Source: Hypsibius dujardini (lineage: Eukaryota; Tardigrada; Eutardigrada; Parachela; Hypsibiidae). Taken from it: DNA of 42,588 bases. Position 1 is the stretch's first letter; each line of letters starts with the position of its first letter. A program made the translations under genes and the position numbers. The stretch is taken from positions 1 through 42,588 of the forward strand of contig LRSR01004605.1 of NCBI GenBank assembly GCA_001579985.1, given 5' to 3'. The notes below the pieces were generated by a model. That model did not search any database. It was not told the DNA's origin and saw only the letters and a list, made by a program, of their open reading frames with translations. Below are positions 33,859-42,588 of the stretch, one piece after another.

Positions 33859-35025
33859 CTAGCCTTCATATATCAAATTAGACGGTGACTGTGATTTACC
33901 AGTCAACAGAACAAGTGGCGGTTGACCAGAAGGCTGAACGCACGTCCACTGCCGAATTAATGCCAAAGCTTTGTCGTGGTAGTCCCTGTTCATAGTTAGA
34001 AAAAGAATCTAGAAAGAAAAAAGTGGCAAGCTCTTCCCATTTTCCATACCGGTATATTGGTTCATATAAGTTCAGACATAATAAATCATTATCCTTACGG
34101 GAGTGATGGCGAATTCCAGCGTGGAAAGAGTTCGGATCCATAGAGTCTCCTTTGGGAAGCGGAATTGAGTTCCAGTAAGCACGACGACATTTAGCGGGAA
34201 CTGGCATGCTAGACTGAGGACGAACGACGCCAGTAGCATCCGTGACGCTCGCTTGCGCCTTTCGGACGTTCGGGCTGCTGGGGGACCGGCAGCGTTCTGC
34301 TCCAGCTGCGGCCGGATGATTGCGGTACTTTGCCCGAAATGTGTTGCCGTAAACTTGGCTAAGATGATAACAGTGCCGGCAGTCAATATAATCAGAGGAA
34401 CATATGAATTGAGGAAGGTCAAGCCAAATGCGACTGAAGTGCTGAGTGTGTAATGCACACCACAGGTGCCCAAAGAAGTTAGTTCGTAACTGCCAAAGGC
34501 GCCCAACGCGGGTGGAAGAGAGACAGCCAGAGTACAAGACCAGCAGACAAATAAAACCGAATAATGGACGATGGTTCGGTTGAGAACGACGTATTTGGTG
34601 GGGAAGAACACGGCAACGAAGCGATTGAAAGCAAGGGCTGCCTCGCTCCAGTTTACGAGAATGCCAATAGTGACGAGAAAGGGTGCGTAGTAAGGGCAAA
34701 AGTTGGAATGATCAGGATTTGGATTGTTTGAGACATGGGCCCAAACGAAGTGGATGTACACCGGTTGTCCAATGGCACACATGAAAACGTGGCAGGTCAA
34801 CAAATGGGCGATGAGCAGACCGGCACCGCGACGCAATGTTGGGCTCTTGATGAGAACAATTAAGACGAACACATTGGATAGAGCCCCAAAAAGGCAGAAT
34901 ATCCCAGTGAGAACTTTCCAGCATATCAAAACTGGATCTATGGGGGCTTCCTGTGCGGTTAAGTTTGTGGTAAGGAGAGCGTCAATAGACCGATTCATAA
35001 TCGGTACCAGCGAACCGTTATTCAT
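33859..35025 (-). CDS. Rhodopsin-like GPCR, cluster member 3 (two exons)
   Basis: Exons 34099-35025 and 33859-34008; 358 aa. The first ATG in frame is at 35025 (MNNGSLVPIMNRSID); glycosylation sites include NGS, NRS and NLT. TM3 reads NWSEAALAFNRFVAVFFP; loop 2 has LGTC; TM6 has LACQFP. Exon 1 stops in TM7 at FAITP with donor GTAAGG. Exon 2, after TTTCTTTCTAG, begins ILFLTMNRDYHDKAL and ends LIYEG. Phase, position and flanking residues of this intron are the same as in members 1 and 2. Charged third loop with SERRKRASR. Ligand unknown. Confidence 0.88.
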
Positions 35026-35596
35026 CACCAAAACGATCGAGCGATCCGACTCAATTTCAATTTTATTGGCAGGCAAAAGTTATAATTCACGGGAAAAAAA
35101 GTCGGCACTGTCCTTCCAGGTAAAGCGGTGCGCTTATACACGTAGGGGGCCTTTTTGATCTATCTGATTCGTCGTAATTGCAAAATTTTTCATGGGTCAT
35201 GATAACCTTTTAGCTGAAAACATACGTAATCACCAAATGATCAACCTTTTGAGGGAAATTGAATGGTTGGGTCTAATGGCAAGTAGTCCCTTTGGACATT
35301 GGAGTTGACCTTCACGAAAAACGGACAAACAAAAGTCTAAAGGTTAGTGGATGTAGCGCGTAGCCTACACAATTTAATTCGTCGGAGAATCGATCGAATA
35401 TGCTCATAAAGAATTTATTAGCTTATGCGGCAATAATCGTATGACAATGAGAGATTACTAGGAGTACCATTGACTCTGAATATTTGGGTTTCCTTTCTGC
35501 GCACTATGCAACCGAATACCGCTCACAATATCGATACTGCTCACAAAAACAGGTACAGATGCAATCATCACAAAAATTCGAATGAGACCCATTGTA
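35026..35596. other. Intergenic, 5' flank of GPCR member 3
   Basis: No exon seen; ends at the mariner element. Confidence 0.4.
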
Positions 35597-36481
35597 CGAG
35601 GAGCATGCTGAAATGACTGAAAGTACTTTTCTATTTTTTGTAATTACAACCTATAAACAATATTTCACTCAGATCTCTCAATATAATCTCCGTTGCATTC
35701 AATGCACTTCTTCAGCCGGGCCAGCCATTGCTGGAACACAAACAAAAAGCTATTCATGGAGAGTTGGTTCAGTGCAGACGTCACTGCCCCGTTCAGCTCT
35801 GTCTGATTCAAAAACGATTGTCTGATTCCTTCAATTTGGAAAAAAGGAAAAAATCGAATATCTCACATCTGCTCCGAAAAGTTTTTGCGTGTCTGTTTTT
35901 GGTCCTCTGACAGCTTGTGAGGAACCCATCTGGCACAGACCTTCATGACTTTCAGCTTTCGATGAAGAATGACTTGCAAGCCTGAAAATCCGATGCCCAA
36001 TTCCTGCTCCATCTACTCACATGTTCCGCGAGGATTTTGCTTGACGAGGCGCTGAACTTCGGAGACGTTTGCGGGCGTCACTGCAGTTGCAGGGCGTCCA
36101 GAAGATGGTCGATCTTGCAGATCAACCCTTCCAATCCGAACTCCACAAAAATATCTCCAGACGGTTGCAATAGATGGAGATAAGTATCTAAAAGTTACCT
36201 TCAAACGATTACAACATTCAAGATTGATGATTTTTAAAATCATTGAAGGCAGTGCTTCGGAGAGCTTTTTTATCGCGATGCATGATCGATCGACTGATTG
36301 TTTAAATTTTCCAAGTGAGCTTCGTTATTGCGTCTGCCCATTGCCAGTTGTTCACCAACCTCACTGAAACTTTTATTTCCTATTCACAATACCTTACTGG
36401 TTCCGAATAAAATTTCGGATTTTAAAATTTTGTCGCCCATTTTTTTAAAAATGAACTTTCAATCTTCTCAACATGCCCTCG
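35597..36481 (-). mobile_element. Internally deleted mariner transposon with broken transposase
   Basis: 885-bp element with inverted ends CGAGGAGCATGCTGAAATGA (left) and CGAGGGCATGTTGAGAAGAT (right, reverse complement), flanked by TA (35595-35596, 36482-36483). The minus strand encodes the N-terminal helix-turn-helix part of a mariner transposase (LQDRPSSGRPATAVTPANV, about 36130-36060), then an in-frame TAG and MEQELGIGFSGLQVILH, VCARWVPHKLSEDQKQ, then TGA. After a gap the C-terminal end resumes (QQWLARLKKCIECNGDYIE, about 35655-35715). The central catalytic DDD region is missing and stops are present, so the copy is dead. Confidence 0.85.
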
Positions 36482-37432
36482 TATTTTTTAAGTCACTTTT
36501 TTGGGGGTGATCTCGTTGACCCCCTTCTCTAACTGTGAACGCCTAAACGTACAGCAAGATCCCCAAGTCGTCCGTATAGCTCTGTTTAATTGTACCTGTT
36601 TTTGCAAGATGTATACACCCATACGCGCACCAGTACCTCAACTCTCAATCTTACCGTTGTATAACTACGCCCAGTAAATGTACCTGGGCAAAGTGATGGA
36701 TGGTTCGACCACATCTCCATCTACTGCCACCCGATCAGCCAATCGCAACTCGCTCATACCGTAGGTCACTCGTCTGAGCCGCTCATTGCTCCTCTGACCG
36801 TCCACCATTCGGATGAGTCTATTGCCGCCCTGACGTTTCGTCAACTTATCCGGCAGAATGTTCACCAACTTTCAGAACTAGTGGATCGAATCCTACCTGC
36901 AGTCACTTTTCCAGACGGTCCAATCCTTCAGTGATCATCCACTGCCCCCTACCCTCTTCACAACCATTTAAACCATTCGTTGAACCGCCCACTTTTCTTC
37001 CGGTCGGTCCACTTTTCGGCCGGTCAATTGTTACAGCCCGCATAAACGCCCGGGCCAGCACGCGGTTGACAGTGGACTAGACAGTGACAGTGACAGTGGC
37101 CGACCGTTTACAGCCATCTAAATATTCATTCTAGTTGGGGCCATCGGTTGACCAGATAATTTACTCCTCCGGGTGACCATCCGTTAATATTCACCCAACC
37201 GATCAAAACTCTAGAAAACTAAGCTTTCGAGCGCACTGTCAGATAGTTAACACCTACAACCTCGTGCTATCGCCGTCCCTTTGTGCGGACCCCGCCAACC
37301 CCCTAATCGTTCGTTATGATAGCAAAGCCGGCAGATTGTAGCGTCATTCAGACTGCCCAGCTTTGCATATGTTTGCTACCTCCACGCAGTACCTGTGTGT
37401 AAATTTAAATCGATTAGTCATTGCAGAGGCTA
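36482..37432. other. Intergenic
   Basis: No supported exon. Contains GACAGTGACAGTGACAGT repeats near 37080-37100 and scattered GGTCGG-type motifs. Confidence 0.4.
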
Positions 37433-37568
37433 CAGTAAGAGTCTCGACCACTTGGTGCCAGTTTTTAAGGACCCCCGTATATTATGACTACAGGGTAGCA
37501 CAGTGTGTGTACAGGCATAATATACGGGTGGGTCTAAAATATGGCAGCAAATGGTCGAGACTCTGCAG
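37433..37568. mobile_element. TA-flanked MITE-like element upstream of G6PD
   Basis: 136-bp palindromic element. Imperfect inverted arms of about 50 bp share GAGTCTCGACCA near the ends and CCCGTATATTATG near the centre. TA dinucleotides lie at 37431-37432 and 37569-37570. A direct repeat GCAGTACCTGTG is found at 37386-37397 and 37565-37576. Confidence 0.65.
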
Positions 37569-37808
37569 TACCTGTGCTCACCGCCGTCTGTCTGGCTTCT
37601 GTCTACTCGGTACGTATTCCCGGTTTTAGCAAGTCATCTTTACCGTCTGGCGCTCGATATATTGCGAAAATCATAACGGCGCCTTAATACTGACTCGCAA
37701 CGGTACGTGCATCCTTTTCTCTCACAGGGAAAAAACGTGAGGAGAAAAAGACTGCGTGTAGCGATAATATTTTCTCCGTTGTGTGATTCAGTTTTACGTT
37801 GACTAAAA

Positions 37809-40273
37809 ATGCCTTCCGTCAAGGAGAACGATGACAAACCCGATGGACTCCCTAAGGATGAATGGCAAGAAGATGCCCTGTACTCCATCATCATATTGGG
37901 GGCGTCGGGGGATCTTGCTAAGAAAAAGATCTACCCGGTCCTTTGGTAAGATCCTTGCGGAATTCTCTTTTGCTTGATGATCTAATAAAAGTAGTTTGGT
38001 TTTAGGTCTCTTTTTCGGGACGATCTGCTGCCCAAGAATACGAGTTTTGTGGGCTATGCTCGATCCAAGCTCTCGATTGATGATCTCCGAAAGTCTTTTC
38101 AAGCCAACTGCAAGGTTTGTGCTTGAGTGCATACCATGATTGGGCGATTGTTACCGCACGCACCGGCACAAAACAGTTCAATCGATGTCGGAGCTCTGAA
38201 GTTGCTCATGAATACACATGCGCTTTTTTATCGATTTTTTAATTGCTTTGGGGAACAGAATAAAGGAAAATGGTGTCTGGGTGATGGCACCACTTTCCTG
38301 TCATTACCTTGGGGAGCTGCTAAAGCGGACCGATTTGATTTGCAGATTATGAAGGGAGAAGAGGAAAAGTTCTTTGCCTTCATCAAGAACAATCTCTACA
38401 TTTCCGGGTCCTACGACAGCAGCGAAGATTTCAAGCGACTTAATGAAAGCCTGAACGAACGTGAGGCAAAAACAAAGGCGGGAAACCGCGTTTTCTATCT
38501 GTCGCTTCCGCCCTTTGTCTTTGATACGGCAACCCAGCACATACGAGAGAACTGTTGGGGAAAAACGTAAGTGTTCATTCAGGCACCTCATGGCAAAAGC
38601 TTAGTGCTAAGTTGTTGGTGTATACGATCATCGATTACAGAGGTTGGAATAGAATAGTCCTCGAGAAGCCTTTCGGTCATGACCTTGAATCTTCCCGAAA
38701 GCTGGCAACACACCTCAACAGCCTCTTCACGGAAGAGGAGATCTACCGTATCGACCATTATCTCGGCAAGGAACTCGTCCAAAACCTCATTACCTTGAGG
38801 TAACCTCAATTGGAGTCTACTGGCTGTTATACACATTATACAGGCAGCGCACACGTTCACACTTCGGGGATTAATTTTCGCTCGCAATAGGTTTGCGAAT
38901 AGGATATTTAACCCTGCCTGGAACAACCACAATGTCGCCAGCGTGATGATAACTTTCAAAGAACCCATCGGAACGCAAGGCCGAGGCGGGTACTTTGATG
39001 AATATGGCATTATTCGGTAAGGAGAACTAAAAAGCGGACGAAGCCGAGTTTCCCAGACAATTTGTGGCCGTGAACAAGGCATGTCTACGAGTCTTCAACT
39101 TTGTTGCTCGCGTGTTGTAGTGACATAATTCAGAACCACCTGATGCAGATCTTTTGTCTGGCCGCCATGGAAAAACCGGTTAGCCTCAATGCTGAAGACA
39201 TTCGCGATGAAAAGGTACAGCACTTAACGTAAGAAGTGCTAAGTAAATTCCGTCGAGTCATCAAGAATGTCCTAAATCAACAAGCACGTTTTGGTGTACG
39301 ATCCTTATTCTTCGCTAAGGTTCGAGTTCTGCGTCGCATAGCGCCTGCTACGATTGAGAACTCCGTTTTCGGCCAGTACCTTGGCAATCCGACCGGTAAA
39401 ACCGAAGATGAAAAGATGGGCTATTTGGATGATCCGACTGTCCCGAAAGGGTCTGTGACGCCAACGTTTGCCGCGTTGGTCTTAAAGATAGACAACGAAA
39501 GATGGGAAGGCGTACCCTGGATTCTCCGAGCCGGAAAAGGTGTGACAGCCACTTTCCATCTCACAGACAGCAGGTTGCCATTATTATTTACTGGGCACTA
39601 ATTATGCGACGTGTTGTTTTGCTAGCGTTGAACGAAAGAAAAGCCGAGATCCGCGTCCAATTTAAGAAACCTGACGGAGATATAATGCCCGGGACAGGCG
39701 CCAAACGGGACGAGCTGGTCATTCGATTTCAGCCGAACGAAGCGATCTACCTGAAAATGATGACCAAAACACCCAACAGCCACTTTGGCATGGAGGAAAC
39801 GGAGCTTGACATGACCTACAGTAAACGCTACGAGGTATGTTGTACAGCTGTGGCACGATTTCTTGACGAAAAACGTTAATCGGAACACCGGCATAATAAC
39901 ATGTGTTCCGATTAACGTTTTTCGTCGAGAAATCGTGCCACAGCTATACTGTACAGTATACTCTATTGTAACGGGACTATTCAACAAATTTGAAAATTAT
40001 GGCGTTTGACGCTAGGGCGTGGTTCTTGCCGAAGCGTATCAGCTACTTTTCCTGGAGATTCTACGCGGCCGACAAATCCACTTTGTTCGCAACGACGAGC
40101 TGGAAGAGACCTGGCGTATATTCACCCCGCTGCTTCATCAAATCGAGAATGAAAAAGTCAAACCGATTGATTATGAGTTCGGCAGCCGCGGTCCGCGTGA
40201 TGCGGACAGGCTGTTGGCTGAAAACAACTTTATCTACACCGGCACGTATAAATGGCCTGGCCCGAGCAAATAA
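37809..40273 (+). CDS. G6PD: Glucose-6-phosphate 1-dehydrogenase
   Basis: Cytosolic first enzyme of the oxidative pentose phosphate pathway: glucose 6-phosphate + NADP+ to 6-phosphogluconolactone + NADPH. Nine exons: 37809-37945, 38006-38114, 38346-38566, 38641-38799, 38891-39016, 39121-39214, 39320-39539, 39626-39834, 40016-40273; 510 aa (human about 515), all phases agree. Coenzyme motif GASGDLA at 31-37; substrate/catalytic signature RIDHYLGKE at 192-200; catalytic His 257 in [11 protein letters not shown]-terminal [15 protein letters not shown] and YGSRGP-like [10 protein letters not shown]; ends TYKWPGPSK. Intron 8 carries a long inverted repeat; if it is not removed the frame meets a stop 45 bp into the intron. 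Confidence 0.95.
39846..39945. mobile_element. MITE-like inverted repeat in G6PD intron 8
   Basis: Two 43-44-bp arms, starting AGCTGTGGCACGATTTCTTG and ending GTTAATCGGAACAC, are inverted copies with one internal mismatch, separated by about 12 bp. The left arm starts 11 bp after the exon 8 donor (GTATGT at 39835). A TA lies next to both ends, though not at exactly matching distance, so the target duplication is uncertain. Confidence 0.75.
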
Positions 40274-40780
40274 TTGTGACCTTGCTGATTTCCTTTTCAC
40301 TGCACAACGCACCTGTGTTAGTTTGAATCATGTGCACGCGTCCGGCACCACTCATGCTATCCGTCCTTGAAACACACACACGTGCCTGCATCTTTCACTT
40401 CGTGCTTGCTCCCACAGCTTGGCAATGTTGAGTGAACTTGTGGATCATTGGCAATAATAATGTTTGACCAGTACGGGAAGTTAAAAGCAACACTTAGCAA
40501 GCTCCTGTCAATATTGGTGTGTTCCCTGCCGGGGGGGGGGGAGCCTGCTCTTTAGACTCCCGTGCAGTTTGTAAACAAATCTAGTGAACCCTTTCTATCC
40601 TGTGCCGATGTTAATCTCAAAGTTACACACACACTTGCTCTTCAAGCAAAGTCAGACAGTTTTTCAATATGACTTTGCCGAATCTTGCTCTTACCTTTTT
40701 TTCAACTCTGAACACTTACTTTATTTCCCAGTTTCTACTTTGGCATGCTTTCCGTACCGTTATGATTAAAAATCAAGACA
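40274..40780. other. Intergenic between G6PD and GPCR 4
   Basis: No exon seen. Contains a run of ten G near 40532. Confidence 0.4.
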
Positions 40781-41896
40781 ATGAGTATGATTAATGTGTC
40801 GAACGATTCTATGATGCTAATAAACCAAAACAACACGGCTGGCAGCATTATCGTTGTACCAACTCTTTGGAATGTGTTGTCGGCCTTCACCTTACTGACC
40901 TGTATTTTGGGGATTATTTTCAACAGCACCTTGCTCCTGCTTCTTGTGAGGGTTTCAACCCTTAGAACCTCATTTAATGTGTACCTCATCAACTTGCTCG
41001 TGGCAAATCTGATTTGCGTAATGATTTCCTACCCCATGGACTTGATGACGAATCTGAATTCTATGAAATGGCTCATCGGAAACGCCGCCTGTACTGCTTA
41101 CCTCTACAATGTGATTGTCTTGCAAGCAGGAATATTTCACTGCCACCTCTTGATCGCGGTCAATCGAATTTGGGCGGTGGTTCATCCCATCTCTTATCGC
41201 TCGATTCACTCGGTTCGAACAGCTTGCTGTCTCTGCCTGGTCATGTGGGTCTACGTCCATGTCGTCGCGGCACCGGAATTTATCCTTGACGCTCTGTATT
41301 ACCGCCAACCTGTTGAGACGTATGGCTGTTTCATCAATATGGAGGTCCTGGCCACGTACGACTTAATTGCGGAGATTCTCTTTTTCAATCTTCCGCACTT
41401 GATTATGGTTCTGGCCTTACCGATCGTATGGGTCGCTAAGGCACGCCAACGACAGGGCTCCCTCGCAAGAAGTAATGTTGTACGTCCAGCTCGCTGGGAT
41501 GAAGCTCGCCGTTTGGCTGGATTGCAGTTGAAGCTCAGACGAGGTGGAGTAGACGAGGGACAGCACACGAACCAGGTTACGGATTCAACTAATTACCGGC
41601 ATGGGACGACGAAAGAGGTTCAGGATACAAAGGTTGCGCTGCCTACGCCGCCGATAGTGAGACGGAAATCTCACGGCTACTTTCTCTTGACCCTTTTAAC
41701 GTTGAGTGTGCTCATTTGCTGGACCCCCATCGACGTTTATTACCTCCTGAAGAGCATAAGGCATGACTTTAATGTGCCATTGTTTTATCAGGTTGCGGAG
41801 ATTTTGTTTTCGCTCCAGACAACTATGGATCCTTTGGTGTTCTTTTTTGCCATGAAGCACTTGCGATTGTCACAAGTCTGGCGGCGTGACCGCTGA
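40781..41896 (+). CDS. Rhodopsin-like GPCR, intronless, different subfamily
   Basis: 371-aa seven-transmembrane receptor read from one exon. Starts MSMINVSNDSMML with N-glycosylation sites NVS and NNT. TM3 ends LLIAVNRIWAVVHP (NR in place of DR of the DRY box); TM6 has ICWTPIDVYYLL, the CWxP toggle; TM7 has TMDPLVFFFAMKHLR, a DPxxF version of NPxxY, uninterrupted by an intron. The third loop is long (about 90 residues) and basic. It lacks the NWSEA TM3 motif and TM7 intron of the 28.6–35 kb cluster, so it belongs to another branch. Ligand unknown. Confidence 0.9.
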   Translation: MSMINVSNDSMMLINQNNTAGSIIVVPTLWNVLSAFTLLTCILGIIFNSTLLLLLVRVSTLRTSFNVYLINLLVANLICVMISYPMDLMTNLNSMKWLIGNAACTAYLYNVIVLQAGIFHCHLLIAVNRIWAVVHPISYRSIHSVRTACCLCLVMWVYVHVVAAPEFILDALYYRQPVETYGCFINMEVLATYDLIAEILFFNLPHLIMVLALPIVWVAKARQRQGSLARSNVVRPARWDEARRLAGLQLKLRRGGVDEGQHTNQVTDSTNYRHGTTKEVQDTKVALPTPPIVRRKSHGYFLLTLLTLSVLICWTPIDVYYLLKSIRHDFNVPLFYQVAEILFSLQTTMDPLVFFFAMKHLRLSQVWRRDR

Positions 41897-42462
41897 CATC
41901 ACACCGAGACATTCCGCGCTTTTTAGGGAGCGAAACGTTCGGTGGATATGAGCTGCATAGTATTGCATCGATTTCAGATTCAAGATCACTGGCCACTACA
42001 ATCCATTACGAACAGGTTCGTAATGGATTGTAGCGGCTACTGACTTTTACCGTGTGATTAAAGTTTTGCAGAAGCCGCAAATACTTCTCTCGATCGTAGC
42101 GTGTCTGACTGAAGTTTCTCAATAGTGCGTCAGTCAACTGTATCGATCAAACACATGAGCAGTGCTCGTCAAGGGTTTGCAGTCCACGTCAACTCCGTAA
42201 CTTCGGAATATGCTTGAAGATTTCTTTAATTATGTAGGTAAATAAAGTTGCAATCATTTCGCTCCGTTCCATAACGTCAAATAGCGCTAAGCGTGCAGAG
42301 ACTTCCACACACCTTTGTTAGTTACATATCCCCAGGGTAGAACGGACTCCCGTAAATCCCTTATCGGAAACTTCCACATAAACTGCCGTATTTTATGTCG
42401 GTGGGAGACTCAGTGGTTAAATATTGCTGTCACGCTTATATATGCACGAATAAAAAGGCAGA
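41897..42462. other. Intergenic between GPCR 4 and GPCR 5
   Basis: Contains the 18-bp hairpin at 41996-42033. No exon. A TTATATATGC stretch at 42436-42445 is a possible TATA-like box but lies only about 20 bp from the next ATG. Confidence 0.35.
41996..42033. repeat. Perfect 18-bp hairpin
   Basis: CTACAATCCATTACGAAC, two-base loop AG, then its exact complement. It lies 100 bp beyond the stop of GPCR 4 and could fold in its 3' untranslated region. Confidence 0.85.
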
Positions 42463-42588
42463 ATGTCTTCGGCGCGCTATAATACGTCAAATTATTCCTC
42501 ATTGCTCTCTAATGAGAGTGTCAGTAGTGGTCAAGCAAAGAATACAACGGTGACCTGGTCCGTCCTGACATTCTTCTCAATAGTGACT
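42463..42588 (+). CDS. Probable GPCR, N-terminus only (runs off window)
   Basis: Open frame of 42 codons from ATG to the edge, starting MSSARYNTSNYSSLLSNESV with several N-glycosylation sequons (NTS, NYS, NES, NTT) followed by the start of a hydrophobic segment (VTWSVLTFFSIVT) that would be TM1. Length, glycosylation pattern and position just after another GPCR suggest a further receptor. Too short to be sure. Confidence 0.5.
   Translation, partial: MSSARYNTSNYSSLLSNESVSSGQAKNTTVTWSVLTFFSIVT

Noticed and set aside
39502-39879. Plus-strand frame joining parts of G6PD exons 7 and 8 and intron 8.
   Set aside because: It reads through introns; the G6PD exon chain with consistent phase explains the sequence.

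Overview
This is a stretch of a compact animal (invertebrate) nuclear genome. Most genes are broken by many short GT–AG introns, typically about 45–150 bp. Homologues of animal HDAC6, AMT-type ammonium transporter, SEC13, SLC25A38 and G6PD can be read exon by exon with consistent splice phases, and there is a local cluster of rhodopsin-like GPCRs. Intron and intergenic DNA is full of short inverted-repeat (MITE-like) elements and (CAGA)n or ATCA-type microsatellites. The gene density, tiny introns and GPCR expansion would suit a tardigrade or another small ecdysozoan, but the lineage is an inference and no marker sequence proves it.

Layout. 1–6478 (-): two-domain HDAC6-like deacetylase, 26 exons seen, C-terminus beyond the left edge; its introns carry a hAT-type MITE with a perfect 8-bp target duplication and a TA-flanked MITE. 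7664–10019 (-): complete 551-aa ammonium transporter in four exons. 10.8–11.0 kb: six-copy 34-bp hairpin tandem array. 11.0–12.9 kb: unresolved coding-like sequence on both strands. 13.3–13.8 kb: Q/S-rich ORF. 14422–16814 (+): complete SEC13, 338 aa. 17125–22350 (-): long low-complexity protein with an N-terminal block and C-terminal LIDL motifs resembling GTSE1. 24.8–25.3 kb (+): end of an unidentified protein. 25799–27625 (-): complete SLC25A38-like mitochondrial carrier, 317 aa.

The right half is dominated by receptors. Three related two-exon GPCR genes lie at 28600–30344 (-), 31748–32934 (+) and 33859–35025 (-). All share a phase-0 intron at the same place in TM7. In the first, the intron is filled by a 609-bp, nearly perfect foldback structure. 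A fourth, intronless GPCR of another subfamily (40781–41896, +) and the start of a fifth (42463 to the edge, +) follow. Between them are an internally deleted mariner transposon (35597–36481) and a complete 510-aa glucose-6-phosphate dehydrogenase (37809–40273, +) with a MITE-like inverted repeat 11 bp inside intron 8.

The genes are mostly unrelated housekeeping genes and do not form an operon or pathway. The coherent stories are the tandem GPCR family and the repeated colonisation of introns by short terminal-inverted-repeat elements. I saw no CRISPR array, tRNA or rRNA.
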